A stretch of DNA of 64,000 bases from Hujiaoplasma nucleasis (GTDB taxonomy: Bacteria; Bacillota_I; Bacilli_A; Izemoplasmatales; Hujiaoplasmataceae). The stretch spans positions 930,001 through 994,000 of the forward strand of contig NZ_CP051151.1 of assembly GCF_013745115.1 (NCBI RefSeq). The letters are read 5' to 3'. The position numbers and the translations under genes are program-made. The notes beneath the pieces are model-generated. The model saw only the letters and a program-made list of their open reading frames with translations. It had not been told where the DNA came from and did no database searches. Numbering within the stretch: position 1 is the first letter of the stretch; each line of letters starts with the position of its first letter. Below, piece after piece: positions 59,891 to 64,000 of the stretch.

Positions 59891-60979
59891 TCATTCATAG
59901 ATTTTTTGTTTAGCATCTCCTGTATTATTAGATATAAAATTGCAGTTAGGATAATTGGAACATCCTATGAAAATATGTCCATCACTTTTTGCGAATCTGA
60001 CCTTCAAGGGAGAATCACACCTTGGACAAACCCAATTAACAGTACTAGATTCTACAAGTTCATAATCTTCTTTATAGAATGTTTTCCCAAATACCACTGC
60101 AGAAATAGATTTTGGTTTAGCTATTTTAAGAGTATCAATCACTTCAAATAAAGTTGTACCAGTAGTAACTATATCATCAATAAGAAGAAGATGTTTGTTC
60201 TCTAACAATTGTGCATTTTGATTTAGTTGGAACTTCCCTTTTACTAATTCTTGTCTTTCTTGTAATGAACTAGATGCTTTTAATGAACCATAAGTTTCTT
60301 TCAGATCTACAGCATCAATAGTTCTAACAAGTTCCAAAACATCCTTATCCCGTTTAGCAGGAACAGTAATTATATAATCATATTTAATGTTATTTCTTTC
60401 AAGAAATAATTCTATCAAATCTTTATAGAAATGCTTAGAATTATCATTCCCCCACTTATTGTAAAGTAGCCTATTAGAATAGTAGTCAAGATTAGAATGA
60501 TGATGCTTAGAACTAAAATATCTACCTAAAATAAAAACCTTATAATTGCCTTTATCATCTAAATACTCTTCAATTGATACATTAGGATTAGTCATTTCAT
60601 GTAACATAAGTGATGTGTTTTCTACATTACTAGTTGAGCTAAAATTATATTTTTCACCTATCAAAGTAAAAATATTACCATTGATAAAATCCTCAACATT
60701 CCGTACTTTTGCATCAATGTAGGAATCCTTTTCAAACCAAAATAAATTATCAGTAACTTGAATAATAGTTGGATGATAATACTTATCATTATACACTAAC
60801 CTAAATTTTGGAGCGTCGCTCGAACTGATATAAATTGAATTTAGTTCAGTTTGCAATTTTTCAACACATACACTATCTCCTGAAACTTCTAAAACTTTAT
60901 TCCCAAACCTATTATATTTTTCTTTAATCAATGACACACCCTTATTTGAAATTGTATCTAAGTCAACATAAATAATCAT
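59891..60979 (-). CDS. Phosphoribosyltransferase with topoisomerase-type zinc finger
   Basis: This 362-residue protein has a unique N-terminal half, a type I PRTase domain with the PRPP loop LLIDDIVTTGTTLFEV near residue 265, and a C-terminal zinc finger (CPRCDSPLKVRF...GCSNYPNC). ComF is the nearest known relative of the core. It overlaps the DprA-like gene by 4 nt, so the two likely act together. The location next to terS marks it as phage cargo. Confidence 0.78.
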   Translation of the reverse strand: MIIYVDLDTISNKGVSLIKEKYNRFGNKVLEVSGDSVCVEKLQTELNSIYISSSDAPKFRLVYNDKYYHPTIIQVTDNLFWFEKDSYIDAKVRNVEDFINGNIFTLIGEKYNFSSTSNVENTSLMLHEMTNPNVSIEEYLDDKGNYKVFILGRYFSSKHHHSNLDYYSNRLLYNKWGNDNSKHFYKDLIELFLERNNIKYDYIITVPAKRDKDVLELVRTIDAVDLKETYGSLKASSSLQERQELVKGKFQLNQNAQLLENKHLLLIDDIVTTGTTLFEVIDTLKIAKPKSISAVVFGKTFYKEDYELVESSTVNWVCPRCDSPLKVRFAKSDGHIFIGCSNYPNCNFISNNTGDAKQKIYE

Positions 60980-61869
60980 AACTGTATCTCACTCATCAAT
61001 CCTTTTAACTCTTCAAAACTATTGAACGAATATATCTTGTTATACTCCGTTCTAAATTTTGAAGGCCACGAGTTGTTTGGGTTTGAAAACACATTATAAG
61101 GAACAAGCAAGTATCTATCATTTCTCAATGTATGTCTGGCTTGAGAAATTGTACCGGATGTATCAGATGCTTCCATAACGATTGATGCTTTTGAAAATAA
61201 TGACATTACAAAATTTCTCCTAGTAAAACTCCATCTTTTAGTAGATTCAAAATATGGCATCTCAGAAATTAAACAACCAGTATCAGATACATATTTTTGT
61301 AATTCTCTATTTTCTTTTGGGTAAGACTTATTTAATGGTGTTCCAATAACACCGATCAATTTATTATATTCATATTCTTTACAAACTTTATGAGCTATGC
61401 CATCAATCCCTTTTGCAAGACCTGACACTATAGTAACATCACGATTTATAAGAAACCTAACTATTCTATTTGTGTTATTTATAGCATTATCACTAGGATT
61501 TCTTGTGCCAACAATACTAATAGCTCTTGAATGGTTATTTAATAATCCAACATTTCCTTTAGCAAAAAAACACAATGGATATTTATCAACATCAAACATG
61601 TATTTTGGATAATTCTCATTTTTATAAAAAATAACAGTCTCATCGCTACTCATTTCATCCAGAAAATGATTTACATTATCTAGCAATTTTCGGTCATACT
61701 TATCATACAATTTCATTGAATCTGAATCAAAATCAAATATACATTCTTCAAATGGCTTTAATAGTAAAAAGGACTCATTTTTAATATATTCAATATGAGC
61801 TTTATTTCTATTAAAATTACAAATTTGTAAAACTATCAAATAATTCACAATACCTATTCTATTTTCCAT
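60976..61869 (-). CDS. DprA/Smf-like Rossmann protein
   Basis: This protein of about 297 residues has the DprA core: AISIVGTRNPSDNAINN, VTIVSGLAKGIDGIAHKVC, GVIGTPLNKSYPKENREL and VMEASDTSGTISQARHTLRN. Chromosomal DprA loads RecA on incoming DNA, but this copy is in a prophage and coupled to a phosphoribosyltransferase. Smf/SLOG domains also appear in nucleotide-centred conflict systems. GGTGAT selects ATG 61869. Confidence 0.82.
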   Translation of the reverse strand: MENRIGIVNYLIVLQICNFNRNKAHIEYIKNESFLLLKPFEECIFDFDSDSMKLYDKYDRKLLDNVNHFLDEMSSDETVIFYKNENYPKYMFDVDKYPLCFFAKGNVGLLNNHSRAISIVGTRNPSDNAINNTNRIVRFLINRDVTIVSGLAKGIDGIAHKVCKEYEYNKLIGVIGTPLNKSYPKENRELQKYVSDTGCLISEMPYFESTKRWSFTRRNFVMSLFSKASIVMEASDTSGTISQARHTLRNDRYLLVPYNVFSNPNNSWPSKFRTEYNKIYSFNSFEELKGLMSEIQL

Positions 61870-61881
61870 ATAAATCACCAT

Positions 61882-62023
61882 AATAGATTATATCATTATA
61901 TTTGCACTTTATAAAGTGTTCAAGAAACCTCGATTTTCAAAATTTTCGCCTCGTGTATTTTAAGCGTCACCCTACGCGGTACCCTTAAATCTAACATCAT
62001 TCTGTAGCCGGGGGACGTATTAT
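61882..62023. other. GC-richer intergenic segment, candidate cos/packaging region
   Basis: This 142-bp gap contains an unusually GC-rich core (61964-62017) with CGTCACCCTACGCGGTACCC and CCGGGGGACG. HK97-type cos phages carry the cohesive-end site between HNH and terS, which fits the position. An extended -10-like ATGATATAAT lies near 61889-61898. No gene is seen. Confidence 0.4.
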
Positions 62024-62680
62024 TCAATAAATATTATCATTATAACCCCATCTTTGAGGATGTTTTGGATAACAAATTTTGCCACTAGATATTCCTTTAC
62101 ACTTTGATTTATACCTTGCTACTTCCTTAAGGACTATAGAATTCTTACAAGCAAAATTTAATATCTCTTTAATTCGAGCATCATAATATCCCCTAAAAAT
62201 ACCATTGGCATTACCACAAGCCAAAATGACATCAGGCTTTAATTCTTTATATTTATTATAGAGTTTTTCAATAACTTCAATATTTTTTAAATATCTGACA
62301 GCATCATTTGCTACTGGATTAGATTTTGGGTTTGACCTTTTCACAAATCCATAGTGCGAATTAATATTTCTTGCCACCGAATCATAATAAGGATACAAGT
62401 TCAACAAAAATATATCTGTATACCCTTTTTTCTTAGCTAGAGTTATGGCTTTCGTGGTAGTTATATCTAAGAACTTATCAGTGTAATTTTTTGTTTTTTT
62501 CAAATGATACCCTTTAAAGGATTCACTAGGGTTTTTCATAATAATAAAGACAATTTTTTTTCTCTTTTTTCTCTTTATTTTAAAGTACAAATAATACCTA
62601 TTCGCAAAAATTTTCCTTGGCCGATAATCAATATGTTTTAAATTGATAAAATTCGGAATTGTACAAGCCATATCAATCAT
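62024..62680 (-). CDS. DUF1643 domain protein
   Basis: This 218-residue protein has the DUF1643 pattern: VFIIMKNPSESF (family NPS), DIFLLNLYPYYDS, VILACGNANG and a terminal YPKHPQRWGY. The family is common in phages and has no established reaction. It overlaps the upstream nuclease-like gene by 8 nt. Confidence 0.8.
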   Translation of the reverse strand: MIDMACTIPNFINLKHIDYRPRKIFANRYYLYFKIKRKKRKKIVFIIMKNPSESFKGYHLKKTKNYTDKFLDITTTKAITLAKKKGYTDIFLLNLYPYYDSVARNINSHYGFVKRSNPKSNPVANDAVRYLKNIEVIEKLYNKYKELKPDVILACGNANGIFRGYYDARIKEILNFACKNSIVLKEVARYKSKCKGISSGKICYPKHPQRWGYNDNIY

Positions 62681-63752
62681 TGACTTTCTTGATTAGATTT
62701 TTAAAAAAATCTTCAATAACATTATCAATATCACTATCAATAAACTCGTGTCCGCCAAATCTATAAATTTCATATCCATGAAGTTTCATTTTTCTATCAT
62801 AACCGACCATTTCTGCGTATTTTTTTGGTGAAGGTTTCCCACCTTCTGAATAATGCTGAACCCCATCAATCTCTATAATTATTCTTCTACCAGCATATAA
62901 CATTAGAAAATCCATTCTCTGATGAATTAGCCTTTTTTCACCAAATAACTCTTTTATTGTCTTGGGATCGTAATGTAAATATACTTGCGGAAGCAAAGCA
63001 GGCAAATCAAAATCATTTTTTACAATTTGTTTATAATAAATATCAAAGAGTTTAATTTCGACTTCATTTCCTTTAATTGATTCTATAAGTCTAGGAAATA
63101 ACTTTTCTTCACTCTTATCTTTCCACCAATTTATTAAATCATTAATACTCAAACTCGAGTTATCAATATGTCTATCATAAATCAAAGAATATTTTTCATT
63201 CTTAACTATTTGTATGTTGTTCTCTAAAGCATCTTCTAGAACTATCTCAGGTTTCAATGTTGAAGCAAATATAATATTTTTAATATTACCATGTTTAAAA
63301 CTCTTGTCTAACTTAAAAATTGGCTCGTAATCTACTGTTTTAAATGGTTTTTGATAACCAGTAATTTTACTGCCTCCACTTTCACATAACTGTGGATCCA
63401 TAAACTCAATAAAATCTATATACGTTTGATTTATAACGAATGTTTGATTGACATTTGAAATTTGTTTTAGCTTATGAATAATACTGATAATAAAAATAAG
63501 TTCTCTGCTCTCATGAGCATTATAATGGATTGATTCCGTATCGGGATTATACATGTTGTGTGTTCTACCTTTATAAGATAAAAAAGATATTAAACTATCT
63601 AATTTCGAGTGTAGAATAGCAAGTATATCCCTAATTTCATTAGGGAAACTATCATAGATTTGATTATATTTTTCGTCAATCAAATTACCACTGTTACTTA
63701 GTTGCTTACGAATATCTTGTAAAGCAATCGAATAAGTTTTTTTATCAATCAT
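62673..63752 (-). CDS. DUF559-like nuclease domain protein, phage cargo
   Basis: This 359-residue protein has a helical N-terminal part (ALQDIRKQLSNSGNLIDEKY onwards). Its C-terminal domain has the core RMDFLMLYAGRRIIIEIDG then VQHYSEGGKPSPKKYAEMVG and YDRKMKLHGYEIYRFGGHEF, the Vsr/DUF559 type of PD-(D/E)xK nuclease. AbiJ-like abortive-infection proteins have a similar layout, but I cannot confirm that. AGAGG precedes the ATG. Confidence 0.7.
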   Translation of the reverse strand: MIDKKTYSIALQDIRKQLSNSGNLIDEKYNQIYDSFPNEIRDILAILHSKLDSLISFLSYKGRTHNMYNPDTESIHYNAHESRELIFIISIIHKLKQISNVNQTFVINQTYIDFIEFMDPQLCESGGSKITGYQKPFKTVDYEPIFKLDKSFKHGNIKNIIFASTLKPEIVLEDALENNIQIVKNEKYSLIYDRHIDNSSLSINDLINWWKDKSEEKLFPRLIESIKGNEVEIKLFDIYYKQIVKNDFDLPALLPQVYLHYDPKTIKELFGEKRLIHQRMDFLMLYAGRRIIIEIDGVQHYSEGGKPSPKKYAEMVGYDRKMKLHGYEIYRFGGHEFIDSDIDNVIEDFFKNLIKKVND

Positions 63753-63803
63753 TCTAATACCTCTTTTTTATAATTATACCAAAAACAAATTATAAAAACG
63801 AGG

Positions 63804-64000
63804 CTATCTAGAAATTAAGTTCCCCTCTTTATCAAATTGCTGTTGATTAGAGAAACGCTTGTGTTCTTTATTATGACATTTCTTACATAAGAGTTCTAAG
63901 TTATTTTGTTTCAAACTAATATTTGTATCACCAATATTATTTAATGTGAGACTTTTCTTATGATGAACTTCTTCACCTAATGCACCACATCTCTCGCATC
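63804..64000 (-). CDS. HNH endonuclease, 5' end outside window
   Basis: The 65 visible codons read CERCGALGEEVHHKKSLT, LKQNNLELLCKKCHNKEHKR and end FDKEGNLISR. They carry both zinc CxxC pairs and the catalytic HH. Small HNH genes beside terminase are needed for packaging in many HK97-type cos phages. The start lies beyond the window. Confidence 0.9.
   Translation of the reverse strand, partial: CERCGALGEEVHHKKSLTLNNIGDTNISLKQNNLELLCKKCHNKEHKRFSNQQQFDKEGNLISR

Noticed and set aside
60976-61869. Chromosomal competence dprA
   Set aside because: It sits inside the prophage packaging region, is coupled to a phosphoribosyltransferase, and has no topA or hsl neighbours.
1-64000. CRISPR array
   Set aside because: No regularly spaced repeats of 23-40 bp were found. 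The repeated elements present are two-copy palindromes or the 62-bp pair.
1-64000. Reassignment of TGA to tryptophan as in many Mollicutes
   Set aside because: Several genes end in TGA (for example at 38127, 51168 and 57918-59564 overlapping terS by ATGA), and conserved tryptophans use TGG.

Overview
The window looks like a chromosomal stretch of a low-GC, AT-rich Firmicutes/Tenericutes-type bacterium, plausibly an anaerobic Izemoplasmatales or Acholeplasmatales relative. This placement is an inference from gene content and was not tested by phylogeny. TGA is used as a stop (for example at 38127), so the standard bacterial code applies. The metabolic genes suggest anaerobic, flavin-based electron flow: an ApbE-type FMN transferase next to a Gx transporter, an FprA flavodiiron protein, and an NfnAB-like pair.

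Region 1, about 1-24 kb, is core chromosome in short operons separated by clear intrinsic terminators. From the left it holds apbE (cut by the window edge); degV-padR-HAAS-Gx; a membrane GGDEF cyclase; rpsP-khpA-DUF523; ylbG; def; fprA; a second degV; a frameshifted pepC; nfnAB; a TetR/ABC-export/methyltransferase operon; patB; a PAS-GGDEF cyclase; corA-ATL; and a PAP2 phosphatase. It ends with a guanine riboswitch before a uracil/xanthine-type permease and a yybP-ykoY (Mn2+) riboswitch before a CaCA-type cation exchanger.

Region 2, about 24-41 kb, is accessory. It has two HTH/Fic proteins and a three-gene AAA-ATPase/unknown/SWIM cassette bracketed by a 62-bp direct repeat beside tRNA-Ala. 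tRNA-Lys, Sua5 and two GNATs follow. Next come an orphan Rhs C-terminus with a broken neighbour, a secreted-protein cluster, and an HTH/TPR regulator divergent from a 44-residue exported peptide with a palindrome in the shared promoter. The last element is a minus-strand operon with a class III nucleotide cyclase and a PycTM-like membrane effector (a Pycsar-type anti-phage pair), flanked by two genes I do not recognise.

Region 3, about 41-64 kb, is an HK97-fold, siphovirus-type prophage on the minus strand, read right to left. It runs HNH (cut by the edge), a four-gene cargo block (DUF559-like nuclease, DUF1643, DprA-like, phosphoribosyltransferase), TerS, TerL, a metalloprotein moron, portal, protease, capsid, connectors, tail tube, tail chaperone with a probable frameshift, a nuclease-like moron, tape measure, Dit, tail tip, fibres, two one-helix membrane proteins (holin-like) and an SSB-like protein. 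No integrase, repressor or endolysin is visible; the first two should lie to the right of the window. The Pycsar-type operon sits at the far end of the phage late genes, the usual place for lysogenic-conversion cargo.

The best candidates for something new are the regulator/exported-peptide pair at 36.96-38.13 kb, the four-gene Pycsar-type operon at 38.15-41.12 kb, and the phage cargo block at 59.9-63.75 kb.
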